This document shows, in pieces, positions 28,398 through 36,900 of a DNA stretch of 64,000 bases. Location: contig NZ_BEGX01000128.1 of NCBI RefSeq assembly GCF_002583555.1, forward strand, positions 47,939 through 111,938. Reading direction: 5' to 3'. The position numbers and the translations under genes were made by a program. The notes under the pieces are model-generated. The model was not told the DNA's origin. It saw only the letters and a program-made list of their open reading frames with translations, and searched no databases. This DNA comes from Pseudonocardia sp. N23. GTDB lineage: Bacteria; Actinomycetota; Actinomycetes; Mycobacteriales; Pseudonocardiaceae. Each line of letters opens with the position of its first letter. Positions within the stretch are counted from its first letter, which is position 1.

Positions 28398-30173
28398 TCA
28401 GCTCGTCTTCGGGGCCTTGGCCGGGGGCTTGCGGACGCTCAGGTGCAGCTCACGCAGCCGCGCCTCGTCGACCTCTGACGGCGCGCCCATGAGCAGGTCC
28501 TGGGCGTTGCCGTTGAGCGGGAACGCGATCGTCTCGCGGATGTTGGGCTCGTCGGCCAGGAGCATCACGATGCGGTCGACACCGGGGGCGATCCCGGCGT
28601 GCGGCGGGGCGCCGTAGTGGAAGGCGCGCACCATGCCGCCGAACTCCTCGTCGACGCGCTCCTTGGCGTAGCCGGCGATCCGGAAGGCCTCGTACATGAC
28701 CTCCGGGCTGTGGTTCCGGACCGCGCCCGAGGACAGCTCCACGCCGTTGCAGACGATGTCGTACTGCCAGGCCAGGATGTCGAGCGGGTCCTTGGTCTGC
28801 AGCGCCTCCATGCCGCCCTGCGGCATCGAGAACGGGTTGTGGCTGAACTCGACCTTGCCGTCGTCGTCGAGCTCGTACATCGGGAAGTCGACGATCCAGC
28901 AGAACCGGAACGGCGCCTCCTCGAACAGGTCGGCGCGCTTGGCCGCCTCGACGCGGACCTCGGCCATGATCTTGCCGACCTCGGACTCCTCGCCCGCGCC
29001 GAAGAAGATCGCGGTGCCGGGCTCGCCCTTGACGTCGGCGACGAGCCGGGAGACGACGTCCTCGGTGAGGAACTTGGCGATCGGGCCGGTGAGCGTGCCG
29101 TCGTCGGCGATGCGCACCCAGGCCAGGCCCTGCGCGCCCTTCTCGATGGCGAAGGCGCCCATCTGGTCGAAGAACGAACGGGGCCGGCCGCCGCAGCCGG
29201 GAACCGGCAGCGCGCGGACGTGCTTGCCCGCGAACGCCCGGAAGTCGCTGTCGGCGAACAGGTGTGTGACGTCGACGAGCTCGAGCGGCGAGCGCAGGTC
29301 GGGCTTGTCGGTGCCGTAACGGGCCAGCGCGTCGCGGTAGGCGATGCGCGGGAACGGCGACGTGGTCTGCCGCTCGGGCGCGAACTCGGTGAAGAGCTCG
29401 GTCATGACGCCCTCGATGACCCCGAAGACGTCCTCCTGCTCGGCGAAGCTCATCTCGACGTCGAGCTGGTAGAACTCGCCGGGCGAGCGGTCGGCGCGGC
29501 TGTCCTCGTCGCGGAAGCAGGGCGCGATCTGGAAGTAGCGGTCGAAGCCCGACACCATCAGCAGCTGCTTGAACTGCTGCGGCGCCTGCGGCAGCGCGTA
29601 GAACTTGCCGGCGTGGATGCGCGAGGGGACCAGGAAGTCGCGCGCGCCCTCGGGGCTGGTGGCCGACAGGATCGGCGTCTGCAGGTCGAGGAAGCCACGC
29701 TCGGTCATCTTGCGGCGGATGCTCGCGACGACCGCGGAGCGCAGCTGGATGTTGCGGTGCATCCGGGCGCGGCGCAGGTCGAGGAAGCGGTAGGTCAGCC
29801 GGGTCTCCTCGTTGACCTTCTCCTCGGGGAACACGCTGAACGGCAACGGGTCGCAGGTGCCGAGCACCTCGATCTCGCCGACCTGGACCTCGATCTCACC
29901 GGTCGGCAGGTCGGGGTTGACGTTCTCCGCGTCACGACGCAGGACACGGCCGTCGGCCCGCAGCACCGTCTCCCGCGGCAGGCTGCCGAGCGCCTCGTAG
30001 GCGGGCGAGTCGGAGCGGACGACGAGCTGGACGACCCCGGAGTTGTCCCGAAGGTCGACGAAGACGACACCGCCCAGGTCCCGCCGGTTGTGCAGCCAGC
30101 CCGACAGCCGGACGTCGGTGTCGACGTCCGTCGCGCGCAGCTCGCCGCAGGTGTGAGACCGGTATCGATGCAT
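28398..30173 (-). CDS. aspS: aspartyl-tRNA synthetase, variant bacterial type
   Basis: 591 residues, class IIb synthetase with N-terminal OB fold, catalytic core and inserted GAD domain (about 290-420). Class II motif 2 reads FRDEDSRADRSPGEFYQLDV and motif 3 APGVDRIVMLLADEPN. The motif 2 form (SPGEFYQLD rather than QPEFTQLD) and the KIMAEVR and QDLLMGAPS segments resemble alphaproteobacterial-type AspRS more than the mycobacterial enzyme, from memory of those families. ATG 30173 (MHRYRSHTCGELR) is chosen; longer upstream frames lack similarity. Divergent from trpS. Confidence 0.95.
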   Translation of the reverse strand: MHRYRSHTCGELRATDVDTDVRLSGWLHNRRDLGGVVFVDLRDNSGVVQLVVRSDSPAYEALGSLPRETVLRADGRVLRRDAENVNPDLPTGEIEVQVGEIEVLGTCDPLPFSVFPEEKVNEETRLTYRFLDLRRARMHRNIQLRSAVVASIRRKMTERGFLDLQTPILSATSPEGARDFLVPSRIHAGKFYALPQAPQQFKQLLMVSGFDRYFQIAPCFRDEDSRADRSPGEFYQLDVEMSFAEQEDVFGVIEGVMTELFTEFAPERQTTSPFPRIAYRDALARYGTDKPDLRSPLELVDVTHLFADSDFRAFAGKHVRALPVPGCGGRPRSFFDQMGAFAIEKGAQGLAWVRIADDGTLTGPIAKFLTEDVVSRLVADVKGEPGTAIFFGAGEESEVGKIMAEVRVEAAKRADLFEEAPFRFCWIVDFPMYELDDDGKVEFSHNPFSMPQGGMEALQTKDPLDILAWQYDIVCNGVELSSGAVRNHSPEVMYEAFRIAGYAKERVDEEFGGMVRAFHYGAPPHAGIAPGVDRIVMLLADEPNIRETIAFPLNGNAQDLLMGAPSEVDEARLRELHLSVRKPPAKAPKTS

Positions 30174-30338
30174 CTTCCGTCCATGTCGTCGACTGGGGGT
30201 CGGCCCGGGTCGGGGCCGCTCGTCGGCCGCCATCGCGGCGCCAACCCCCTCTGACCAGGGGCTCCCGCAGCGTACCGCGACGGTCCGGGCGCTCTCCGCT
30301 CCCCTCGGGGCCGGAAAAGCGCCTTCCACCTGCGGGCC

Positions 30339-30344
30339 TAGGAT
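30339..30344 (+). promoter_or_regulatory. leaderless -10 hexamer of trpS
   Basis: TAGGAT followed by six bases and the ATG at 30351. It matches the TAnnnT-N6-start spacing found elsewhere in the window. The remainder of the 177-bp aspS-trpS intergenic region shows no T-box motif. Confidence 0.5.
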
Positions 30345-30350
30345 CGCCGG

Positions 30351-31373
30351 ATGACGACGCCCGGGCGGAAGGTCTCCCTCACCGGCATCAAGCCGACCGG
30401 CGAGCCGCACATCGGCAACTACATCGGTGCGATCAAGCCCGCCCTCGAGCTGGCCGAGCAGTACGAGGCGATGTACTTCATCGCCGACTACCACGCGCTG
30501 ACGACGGTGCGCGATCCCGAGCTGCTGCGCCACTACTCGCGCTCGGTCGCCGCCACCTGGATCGCCGCGGGCCTCGACCCCGAGCGCATCACGATGTACC
30601 TGCAGTCCGACGTGCCGGAGACGTTCGAGCTGAGCTGGATCCTGTCCTGCGTCACCGCCAAGGGGATGATGAACCGGGCGCACGCCTACAAGGCCGCGCG
30701 CGACCGCAACGCCGAGGCGGGCAAGGACGACCTCGACGCCGGCATCAACATGGGCACCTACAACTACCCGGTGCTGATGGCCGCCGACATCCTGCTGATG
30801 GACTCCGACGTCGTGCCCGTCGGCAAGGACCAGTCCCAGCACGTCGAGTACGCCGCCGACATCGCCGGCTCCTTCAACCACCTCTTCGGGGGCGGCAAGC
30901 CGGTGCTCAAGGTCCCGCAGCTGGTCGTCCCGGAAGCCGACACCGGCAAGACCCTGCCCGGCACCGACGGCCGCAAGATGAGCAAGAGCTACGACAACAC
31001 GATCCCGCTCTTCCTCGAGGGCGCGAAGCTCAAGAAACTGGTGCGGCGCATCCCGACCGACAGCACGCCGGTCGAGGACCCGAAGGACCCGGACAGCTCG
31101 TCGGTGTTCCAGATCCTGGAACAGTTCGCGTCCGCCGACGTCACGGCCGACGTGCGCAAGCGGCTCGAGGCCGGCGGGACGGGCTGGGGCGAGCTGAAGA
31201 ACGCGCTGTTCGACGTGCTCGACGAGAAGCTCGGCCCGCTCCGCGCGCGCTACGACGAGCTGATGGCCCCCGACAGCGAGCTCACCGCGCTGCTGGCCAC
31301 CGGCGCGGACAAGGCCCGCGTCCGCGCCCGCGAGGTGCTGGGCCGGGTGCGCGAGGCGACGGGCATCCAGTAG
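30351..31373 (+). CDS. trpS: tryptophanyl-tRNA synthetase, variant type
   Basis: 340 residues, class I synthetase. HIGH motif EPHIGNYIGAI and KMSKS motif TDGRKMSKSYDNTIPLF are intact, as is the tryptophan-site segment YPVLMAADILLMDSDVVPVG. The N-terminal VSLTGIKPTG and the RAHAYKAARD insert differ from the common actinobacterial TrpRS pattern (SGVQPTSDSLHLGNYLGA). This type may be a second or replacing TrpRS; some alternative TrpRSs confer indolmycin resistance, which is not shown here. Single gene, divergent from aspS. Confidence 0.95.
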   Translation: MTTPGRKVSLTGIKPTGEPHIGNYIGAIKPALELAEQYEAMYFIADYHALTTVRDPELLRHYSRSVAATWIAAGLDPERITMYLQSDVPETFELSWILSCVTAKGMMNRAHAYKAARDRNAEAGKDDLDAGINMGTYNYPVLMAADILLMDSDVVPVGKDQSQHVEYAADIAGSFNHLFGGGKPVLKVPQLVVPEADTGKTLPGTDGRKMSKSYDNTIPLFLEGAKLKKLVRRIPTDSTPVEDPKDPDSSSVFQILEQFASADVTADVRKRLEAGGTGWGELKNALFDVLDEKLGPLRARYDELMAPDSELTALLATGADKARVRAREVLGRVREATGIQ

Positions 31374-31577
31374 CCCGGACCGGCCGCAACCTCGTCGCTC
31401 TCCGGAGGTACTCCGACGACCGTGGGGTCGCGCGGGAGGCTCTGCGCGCATCCCTGGCGACGATCGGGCGCCTGCCGTCGGCAGTCGGGGCGCCCCGGAG
31501 TGTCACGTCTCGGCTCCTCCGAGCGACATCATCGCCGAACGCGCACCTCGCGTCGTCGACGACGATCGGAGAGCGGT

Positions 31578-33167
31578 ATGTCGGAGAGAGCGGTCGCGGG
31601 CGGTCCGGCGGGTACGACACGCCTCGCTGCGACGTCGAAATGGCTCGCCCTCACCGCGATGATGTTCGCCGTCGCGATGACGTTCATCGACCAGACGATC
31701 GTCGCCATCGCCGCCCCGAACATCCAGACCGAGCTGTCGCTGTCGAGCAGCGGCGTCACGTGGACGGTGAACAGCTACCTGCTCGCCCTCGCCGCCGGGT
31801 TCGCGCTGGGCGGGCGGCTCGCCGACGTCCTGGGGTCGCGGCGCATCGTACTGATCGGGATCATCGGCTTCGCCGTGTCGTCCACGCTCTGCGGGTTCAC
31901 CCCGAAGAGCTCGCTCGCCGAGGCCTGGATCATCGTCTTCCGGGCGATGCAGGGCCTGTCCGCGGCGCTCATGATCCCGGCCGCGCTCGCCGTCGTCGTG
32001 GCGTCGTTCCCGCTGCGTGAGCGGGGCAAGGCGCTGGCGATCTTCTTCGGTGTCAGCGGGGGCCTGACCGCGATCGGCCCGATCGCCGGCGGCTATCTCA
32101 CGCAGTGGACGTGGCGGGCGATCTTCTGGATCAACATCCCGGTCGCGGTCGTCGCCGTCGTCCTCACGCTCATGGCCGGCATCGCGCCCTCGATGCGGCG
32201 GGAACGGATCGACTGGCGGGGCGCCGCGGTCGTCGCCGTCGGGATGGGGCTGTCGGTGCTGGGCTTCGAGCAGGCCCGGAGCTGGGGCTGGGACAGCCCG
32301 CTGACCTGGGTGTGCATCGTCGGCGGTCTCGTGGCGCTGGTGCTGTTCGTGTTCCTGGAGCAGCGCACCGAGATGCCGCTGATCAAGATCGGCATCTTCC
32401 GCGGGCGGGCATTCATGTCCGACAACCTGGTGCTGTTCTTCTCCATGGTCGCGTTCGTCCCGGTGTTCTTCTTCGCGAGCATCTACTCGCAGGTCTCGCT
32501 CGGCTACAGCGCCAGCAGCGCAGGGCTCTACCTGCTGGTGTTCTTCGCGGGCTTCGCCCCGGCCGCCCAGATCGGCGGGCGCATCCTCGACAAGCGGGGT
32601 GCGAAGCCGTCGGTCGTCGCGGGCTGTGTCCTGGCCATGGTGGGGTTCCTGTGCTGGGCCTGGAAGATCACCGACCTGGACCTGGGCGCGCAGTGGTGGT
32701 GCATCGTCCTGTCGGGCGCGGGGATCGGCCTGCTGCTCGGCCCGGCCAGCACCGACGCCACCAACCGCGCCATCGACGCCTCCTACGGCGAGGTCACCGG
32801 CATCACCCAGACCATCCGCAACTACGGCTCCGCGCTCGGCCTCGCCGTGCTGGGCACGGTGCTGGGCAACGTCTTCGCCGCCCGCATGGAGACGACCCTC
32901 GCCGGCTTCGGGGTGCCCCCGTCGACCGCGGCGTCGCTGGCCGCGTCGGGTGGCGGGGACTCGTCCCCGGCACTGGCGAACGTCCCCGCGCAGCTGCGCG
33001 GCCGGATCGAGGCCGCCGTCGCGACGGACTTCGCGATCGCGACGCGCGCCGTCCTCGTCGGCATGGCGATCGCCCTGGCGATCTCGCTGGTGGCGGCGCT
33101 GCTGCACCCCGGCGGCCGGGTCACCGACGAGGTCGTCACCGAGCCGGCGGCGGAACCCGCGGCCTGA
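31578..33167 (+). CDS. DHA2-family MFS transporter
   Basis: 529 residues, about 14 helices. FIDQTIVAIAAPNIQTELSL, motif A GGRLADVLGSRRIVLIG and GPIAGGYLTQWTWRAIFWIN are DHA2 signatures. Start ATG 31578 (MSERAVAGG) has GGAGAG about 4-9 bp upstream; the 52-residue upstream frame extension is Arg-rich and unsupported. No regulator gene adjoins it. The preceding 204-bp stretch after trpS holds nothing recognisable besides its promoter. Export substrate unknown. Confidence 0.9.
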   Translation: MSERAVAGGPAGTTRLAATSKWLALTAMMFAVAMTFIDQTIVAIAAPNIQTELSLSSSGVTWTVNSYLLALAAGFALGGRLADVLGSRRIVLIGIIGFAVSSTLCGFTPKSSLAEAWIIVFRAMQGLSAALMIPAALAVVVASFPLRERGKALAIFFGVSGGLTAIGPIAGGYLTQWTWRAIFWINIPVAVVAVVLTLMAGIAPSMRRERIDWRGAAVVAVGMGLSVLGFEQARSWGWDSPLTWVCIVGGLVALVLFVFLEQRTEMPLIKIGIFRGRAFMSDNLVLFFSMVAFVPVFFFASIYSQVSLGYSASSAGLYLLVFFAGFAPAAQIGGRILDKRGAKPSVVAGCVLAMVGFLCWAWKITDLDLGAQWWCIVLSGAGIGLLLGPASTDATNRAIDASYGEVTGITQTIRNYGSALGLAVLGTVLGNVFAARMETTLAGFGVPPSTAASLAASGGGDSSPALANVPAQLRGRIEAAVATDFAIATRAVLVGMAIALAISLVAALLHPGGRVTDEVVTEPAAEPAA

Positions 33168-33245
33168 CCCTGCTCCGGGCCCACGATGTGCGGGATCGTC
33201 CGGTCCTTGTTGCACTGGGCGCCACCGAACGAAAGGACGGCACCC

Positions 33246-34520
33246 GTGTCCGGCACTCCCACGATCCTCGACGGCCCCGCCCTGTGGCCCGCCCAGGCGC
33301 ACCTGCCCTCCGTCCTCGGACGGCAGCTCGTCATCGAACGGGGCGAGGGCTCCTACCTGCACACCGCCGACGGACAGCGGCTCTTCGACGGCACCGCGGG
33401 TCTGTGGCACGCCAACATCGGCCACTCGCACCCCGCGCTCGCCGAGGCCGCCCGCGCCCAGATGCTGACGCTGGAGACCTACCACATCTTCGCCCGGTTC
33501 GTGAACGACCAGGCGATCTCCCTGGCGGAGCGGCTCGCGAGCCTGTCGCCGATCCCCGACCCGAAGGTCATCCTCAACTCCGGTGGCTCCGACGCCATCG
33601 ACGTGGCCTGCAAGCTCGCCCGCCGGCACTGGCAGCGCGACGGCAGGCCCGGGAAGACCGTGATCATCAGCCGCGAGCACGCCTACCACGGCCTGCACGC
33701 CTACGGCACCAGCATCGCGGGCCTGGAGTTCAACCGGGAGGGCTACGGCACCGAGTCGCTCGTCCCGGAGACGGCGCGCGTCCCGGTCCACGACGCCGAC
33801 GCCCTCGCGAAGACGATCGCCGACCTCGGCGCCGAGCGGGTCGCTGCCTTCGTGACCGAGCCCGTCCAGGGCACCGGCGGCGTCAACCCGCCCGAGCCGG
33901 GGTACCTGGCCGCCGTCGAGCAGCTGTGCCGCGAGAACGACATCCTGCTCGTCCTCGACGAGGTCATCACCGGCTTCGGCCGCACCGGCACCATGTTCGC
34001 CGCCGAACGCTACGGCGTCCGGCCCGACATGATCACCTTCGCCAAGGGCGTCACCTCCGGGTACGCACCGCTCGGCGGCGTCCTCGTCGCACCCCGGATC
34101 TGGCAGCCGTTCTACGTCGACGACCCGTCGACGCCGATCTTCCGCCACGGCGCCACCTACGCGGGGCACGCGACCGCCTGTGCGGTCGCCCAGGCCAACA
34201 TCGACGTGCTGGAGGCCGACGGCCTGGTGCCGCGCGCCGCCGAGCTCGAGACACTGTTGGGCACCCGGCTGGCGCAGCTGGCCGCCGACCGCCCGAGCGT
34301 GGCCGACGTCCGCGTCGGCGGTTTCCTGGGCGGCGTGACCGTCGTCGACGAGATCAAGGCCGAGGACGTCGTCGACGGCCTGCTCGACCTGGGGTTCGTC
34401 TCACGCCCCCTGCGCGGCAACAACCTGCAGATCAGCCCGCCGTTCATCACCACCGACGCCGAGCTCGTGGCCTTCGTCGACGCGATCGACCACGTCCTGG
34501 CCGAGAAGGAAGCGGGCTGA
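33246..34520 (+). CDS. class III PLP-dependent aminotransferase
   Basis: 424 residues, omega-aminotransferase fold. GLWHANIGHSHPALAEAA, ILNSGGSDAIDVACKLAR, SREHAYHGLHAYGTS, the PLP aspartate in LVLDEVITGFGRTGTMFA and the Schiff-base lysine in ITFAKGVTSGYAPLGG are present. The family transfers omega-amino groups of beta-alanine, GABA or diamines to pyruvate or similar acceptors. GTG 33246 with AAAGGA upstream is preferred over the longer frame. It lies 78 bp after the MFS gene and may be co-transcribed with it, hinting at amine uptake or export. Confidence 0.9.
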   Translation: MSGTPTILDGPALWPAQAHLPSVLGRQLVIERGEGSYLHTADGQRLFDGTAGLWHANIGHSHPALAEAARAQMLTLETYHIFARFVNDQAISLAERLASLSPIPDPKVILNSGGSDAIDVACKLARRHWQRDGRPGKTVIISREHAYHGLHAYGTSIAGLEFNREGYGTESLVPETARVPVHDADALAKTIADLGAERVAAFVTEPVQGTGGVNPPEPGYLAAVEQLCRENDILLVLDEVITGFGRTGTMFAAERYGVRPDMITFAKGVTSGYAPLGGVLVAPRIWQPFYVDDPSTPIFRHGATYAGHATACAVAQANIDVLEADGLVPRAAELETLLGTRLAQLAADRPSVADVRVGGFLGGVTVVDEIKAEDVVDGLLDLGFVSRPLRGNNLQISPPFITTDAELVAFVDAIDHVLAEKEAG

Positions 34521-34689
34521 CCCTGCGGGGTTCGCGGGACACGAGCGTCACGGGTGGCGCCCATGTCCCCGGAATCGGCGGTCGCCCACAGGGCCGAGGG
34601 CCTCGCGCTGACGTGGTCCACGCAGGACGAGGACGAAAGTCCGGGTCCGAGCTCCGTGACCAACCGGACGCCACCGACCGAGCCGACCA

Positions 34690-34750
34690 CCGGAGGGGGT
34701 CCGGGGAGCGAATCCCCGCCGGGCGGGGCCCAGGGGCTGCGCCCCCGGAA
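34690..34750. repeat. GC-rich hairpin cluster before tRNA-Ala
   Basis: Two short hairpins, CCCCGCC-GG-GCGGGG at 34714-34728 and a GGGG-CTGCG-CCCC stem near 34733-34745, follow one another between the aminotransferase gene and the minus-strand tRNA-Ala. They could terminate both. The other part of this 283-bp stretch holds nothing recognisable. Confidence 0.5.
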
Positions 34751-34803
34751 ACACCCGGAGCTCGCCAAGCGAGCGGATTCCGCGAGCAAGGATGACCTGC
34801 GAG

Positions 34804-34876
34804 TGGAGCTGAGGGGAATCGAACCCCTGACCTTCTCGATGCGAACGAGACGCGCTACCAATTGCGCCACAGCCCC
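34804..34876 (-). tRNA. tRNA-Ala (anticodon CGC)
   Basis: 73 nt cloverleaf. Acceptor GGGGCTG pairs with CAGCTCC (one G-T pair), D arm GCGC-AATTGGTA-GCGC, anticodon stem TCTCG/CGAGA around loop TTCGCAT, T arm AGGGG-TTCGATT-CCCCT. Discriminator A; CCA is not encoded. It decodes GCG. It lies between the aminotransferase and glpR genes. Confidence 0.96.
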
Positions 34877-34918
34877 GTACCGCCGTCTCCGGCGGGACGT
34901 GAAAACCCTAGCAGGGGC

Positions 34919-36016
34919 TCACTGACCCGCCGCACGGCGGTACCCGGGTCGGGCCCGGCGGTCGAGCTCGCCCAGTTCGAGCTCCTCCTCGTCGACCTCG
35001 ACGAGGCTGGTCCCGGCAGGCAGCGGGGGCGGCGGAGTGGGCGTGAGGCGAGGCAGGGCCGTCTCGGGCTCGGCGTCCTCGTCGGCCTCCTCATCGTCGG
35101 CGCGGACGGTGCGGCGCTTGGCGGGCAGGATGCCCAGCGGCTCGCCGACGCCCTTGACCCGGCTGGGGTCGCCGTCGTCGTCGAGACCCTTGCCCGACGC
35201 GCCGCCGTCGGCGTCGTCGCGGGAGGCGTCGACCCAACCGTCGTCGTGGCCGTCCAGCGCAGCGCCGGTCTCGTCGAGATCGTGGTCGTTCTCGTCGAGG
35301 TCGCGGTCGCCGTCCCGGTCCTCGCCGTCGCGGCGGCCGACCTCGCGGCCGCGGGCAGCCCATTCGTCGAGGGCGGGGTCGTCGGCGGCGGGGGTGCGGC
35401 GGGTGCCTGCGGCGCGGGCGGCGCGGCGGGCCCGGATGGCGTCCTCGAGGCGGACCTGGCGGCGCAGGTACACGAGGTAGCCGGTCAGCCCGGCGGCGAC
35501 GAGCCCGGTGAGCCACCAGATCCCTGCGGACAGGAACAGCGCGAGCGCCGCCGTCACGACGATGGCGCCGAGCAGGCCGAGGACGATCCGCTGGCGGGCG
35601 GCGTAGCGGGCGCGCGCGGACAGCGCGGCGGCCTCGGCGTCGAACCCGCCGCGGCCGGGGCGGAAGCGCGCGGGCGGCCGCTCCCAGCCCTCCTCGTCCT
35701 CCTCGGCCCAGTCCGCGAGGCGGCCGGGGTCGTCGTCGACGTGCACGTCGGCGGGCTCCTCCGACGGCCGCGCCTCGGGGGCGCTCTCCTCGGCCTCCAC
35801 GTCGGCCGCCTCGACCGTGGTCGTGACGCGTTCGTCGGTCCGGTCCATCAGTGCCACCTCCTGGGTACGGCGGTCCTGGCCCGGTCGGGCGAGCACCCGG
35901 CCGGACAGCGATGCCGCCGAGGGCCGCGCCACCTCCTGCCGTCGCCGCGCGACCGTCGGTACGAGGATCAGCAGCCAGATGGCCACCAGGCTCACGAAGA
36001 TCATCGAGCTGGGCAA
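34919..36016 (-). CDS. glpR: divisome-associated membrane protein SepX/GlpR
   Basis: 365 residues. One N-terminal membrane helix (IFVSLVAIWLLILVPTVARR), a charged linker, two further hydrophobic segments at about 145-182, then an acidic, disordered C-terminus. In Corynebacterium and Mycobacterium, GlpR binds Glp, a MoeA-like protein tethered to FtsZ; the Streptomyces homologue is SepX. The neighbouring glp gene two loci away and the conserved order with rimJ support the assignment. The TTG start (reading MPSSMIF) has GAGGAG upstream; ATG 36004 is the alternative. Confidence 0.85.
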   Translation of the reverse strand: MPSSMIFVSLVAIWLLILVPTVARRRQEVARPSAASLSGRVLARPGQDRRTQEVALMDRTDERVTTTVEAADVEAEESAPEARPSEEPADVHVDDDPGRLADWAEEDEEGWERPPARFRPGRGGFDAEAAALSARARYAARQRIVLGLLGAIVVTAALALFLSAGIWWLTGLVAAGLTGYLVYLRRQVRLEDAIRARRAARAAGTRRTPAADDPALDEWAARGREVGRRDGEDRDGDRDLDENDHDLDETGAALDGHDDGWVDASRDDADGGASGKGLDDDGDPSRVKGVGEPLGILPAKRRTVRADDEEADEDAEPETALPRLTPTPPPPLPAGTSLVEVDEEELELGELDRRARPGYRRAAGQ

Positions 36017-36216
36017 CGGCCGCTCCTCTCCCCCGATCGGCGCAGTCGGGCACGGCTCCCACTCCCCCGAGCAAGATCGCGCCCTCGATCACGGTATCCA
36101 GCGCGATCGTGGGATCCCGGAAGCGACGCGCCGTCGCCACCCATATCGAGGAACGTTTCCTCCGGTGCGGGTGTGACGAATGTGAATTCGGAGGGTCACA
36201 GCGTGCAGTGCTCTGT

Positions 36217-36891
36217 TCACTCCATGTGATCGACGGGGTGCGCCAGACCGTGCCGCACGAGCGCGGCGGCCATCCCGCCCGCAGGAAGGTCCTCGGCGGT
36301 CAGGGCGAAGCAGAGGTGGTCACGCCAGTCGCCGTCGACGTCGAGGTAGCGACGGAACAGCCCCTCGTGCCGGAACCCGAGCTTGGCCAGCACCCGCAGG
36401 CTCCCGACGTTCTCCGGCCGGACCGTGGCCTCCACGCGGTGCAGACCGACCGCGTCGAAGCAGTGGTCCAGTGCCAGCGCGACGGCCGCCGTCGTGACGC
36501 CCTTGCCGGTGACGGCGGCATCGCACCAGTAGCCGATGTAGGCCGACAGCAGCGGCTCCCGCACGACGTTGCCCACCATGACCTGGCCCGCGAACCGGTC
36601 GTCGACGGTGATCACGAACGGCAGCGCGGCCCCGCGCCGGGCCGCGGACCGCAGCAGCATCCAGCGGGCCGGCCACTCCGCGGCGGAGTGGCGCTGCGCC
36701 CACGTGCCGGGGGCGGTGGGCTCCCAGGGGGCGAGGTGCTCCTCGTCGCGAACCCTGATCGCCGACCACGCGGTGGCGTCACGCAGCCGGACCGGGCGCA
36801 GCGCGACGACACCCGCCCCGGTGCGCAGCCCACCCGTCCGGGCGGGCCAGCCCGGATGGCGGCCGAGGCGCTCGGGTACCGCATGCGACAT
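36217..36891 (-). CDS. rimJ: GNAT acetyltransferase, RimJ-like
   Basis: 224 residues. The acetyl-CoA site appears in YIGYWCDAAVTGKGVTTAAV and the VGLHRVEATVRPENVGSLRV then LAKLGFRHEG segments match RimJ/RimL ribosomal-protein alanine acetyltransferases. It lies between glpR and glp, 9 bp downstream of glp, as in M. tuberculosis Rv0995. Its target protein is not evident from sequence. Confidence 0.92.
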   Translation of the reverse strand: MSHAVPERLGRHPGWPARTGGLRTGAGVVALRPVRLRDATAWSAIRVRDEEHLAPWEPTAPGTWAQRHSAAEWPARWMLLRSAARRGAALPFVITVDDRFAGQVMVGNVVREPLLSAYIGYWCDAAVTGKGVTTAAVALALDHCFDAVGLHRVEATVRPENVGSLRVLAKLGFRHEGLFRRYLDVDGDWRDHLCFALTAEDLPAGGMAAALVRHGLAHPVDHME

Positions 36892-36900
36892 CGCGGCCGG

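Noticed and set aside
30174..30350. T-box riboswitch between aspS and trpS
   Set aside because: No T-box bulge sequence or specifier hairpin is visible; the trpS start instead has a leaderless -10.
31374..34520. Secondary-metabolite cluster formed by MFS pump and aminotransferase
   Set aside because: Neither core biosynthetic genes nor a pathway regulator are present; two genes are insufficient.
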